64,000 bases of DNA from Axinella damicornis. Taxonomy: Eukaryota > Porifera > Demospongiae > Axinellida > Axinellidae. Below, one piece after another: positions 63,396 through 64,000 of the stretch. Each line of letters starts with the position of its first letter. The stretch's first letter is position 1. The notes beneath the pieces were generated by a model. It saw only the letters and a program-made list of their open reading frames with translations, was not told the origin of the DNA and made no database searches. The stretch covers positions 4,663,707-4,727,706 of the forward strand of contig OZ007517.1 of the NCBI GenBank assembly GCA_963931865.1, given 5' to 3'. Both the position numbers and the translations under genes were made by a program.

Positions 63396-64000
63396 GCGGT
63401 AGACTACGTGTATGAGAGAATGCGGTAGCATTCTCTATTTAGGGATGGCCAAGGAAATTTCGATGTTACCATATGATGCACCAGCAGGATAACGGCCAAA
63501 GAAGCTACAACCCCCCAAACCAAGCATGCAGACAGAATGATACTGCCTTGCAGTTCACAAAAACACTCACAAACGTACCTTAGAGTACGCAGGAGTCAAT
63601 GAACATGTCGCGGAGAAAAGTCCGATTCATCATCTTCTTTCTCTTTCTTTCTTTCTCATAACAAAACTTTGCCCAAGGATAGCTTACCAACTAAACCACT
63701 TCTTGAGCTAATTTATGTACAGGACAACACTGTTATCGCCGTAGTACTCGCCATGACCACGTTTGTCTGCAAACTGGCAAGACCAGCAGTTTCAGCTAGC
63801 TACGATCTGATGGCATTCTAGCACGACGCCATTTTGAGGCAATGAGGTCACGTATTCGCCAATTGCGCATGCGCAATCCAAAATGCAAGCACATTTTGTG
63901 TTCTTTTGCTTGTGATGGCTGCATTTGGTACACTAACAGAATCCCTGTGAATCCGTCATCTGGTGGCTCCTACCTTATATACGAGGAAGTTCTACCAACC
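63396..64000. other. no supported gene at the window end
   Basis: A short (TTTC)n tract is at 63640-63655. No exon, element end or RNA gene was recognised. Confidence 0.45.

Noticed and set aside
1..64000. Bacterial operons, CRISPR arrays, phage or plasmid modules
   Set aside because: There are no runs of adjacent same-strand genes, no ribosome binding sites and no regularly spaced repeats. Introns and animal gene families are clear, so the window is nuclear animal DNA.

Overview
This is eukaryotic, animal-type DNA. Short coding exons are bounded by GT..AG splice sites, introns are kilobases long, and transposons of several classes are dense. There are no bacterial operons, ribosome binding sites or CRISPR arrays. 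The recognisable host genes (a KANK-type ankyrin protein and a ULK3-type kinase) are metazoan. The abundance of small inverted-repeat elements, degraded hAT, MULE and Crypton-like genes and a short-LTR retroelement would suit an early-branching invertebrate such as a demosponge, but that assignment is inference.

Layout. 1-3.6 kb: decayed transposon material on the minus strand, including an OB-fold-like protein remnant. 3.6-7.8 kb: one very large plus-strand exon encoding about 1,377 residues of mostly coiled coil. 11.2-32.3 kb: plus-strand exons of a KANK-type C-terminal domain. There is a pre-ankyrin exon and then five ankyrin-repeat exons, all phase 0, ending at a stop codon at 32347-32349. 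The coiled-coil exon may be the 5' part of the same gene, but the splice phases leave a gap that I could not close. 35-39 kb and 49.9-52.5 kb: scattered, partly broken exons of a ULK3-type protein kinase. 52.1 kb: one minus-strand start exon of an unrecognised gene. 54.0-56.2 kb: a short-LTR gypsy-type retroelement with internal deletion and flanking 5-bp target duplications.

The main structural feature is an old tandem segmental duplication. Copy A covers about 14.9-39.2 kb and copy B about 41.2-63.4 kb, with matching blocks in the same order and orientation. Copy B keeps one KANK ankyrin exon and one ULK3 P-loop exon and has lost other KANK exons. Because the copies match, several transposon insertions in one copy can be checked against the empty site in the other. 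This fixes target duplications of 9 bp (MULE-like), TTAA (piggyBac/Kolobok-like), TA and 6 bp, and dates those insertions after the duplication.

The rest is mobile DNA: several 9-bp-target inverted-repeat families, a 2.8-kb element holding a tyrosine-recombinase (KIAA1958/DUF3504, Crypton-like) pseudogene, a hAT transposase pseudogene, a MULE transposase fragment, and an inverted-repeat-bounded segment carrying an intronless coding fragment of unknown origin. I found no gene cluster that works as a coordinated system; the most informative signals are the duplication with its insertion history and the odd KANK/coiled-coil locus.
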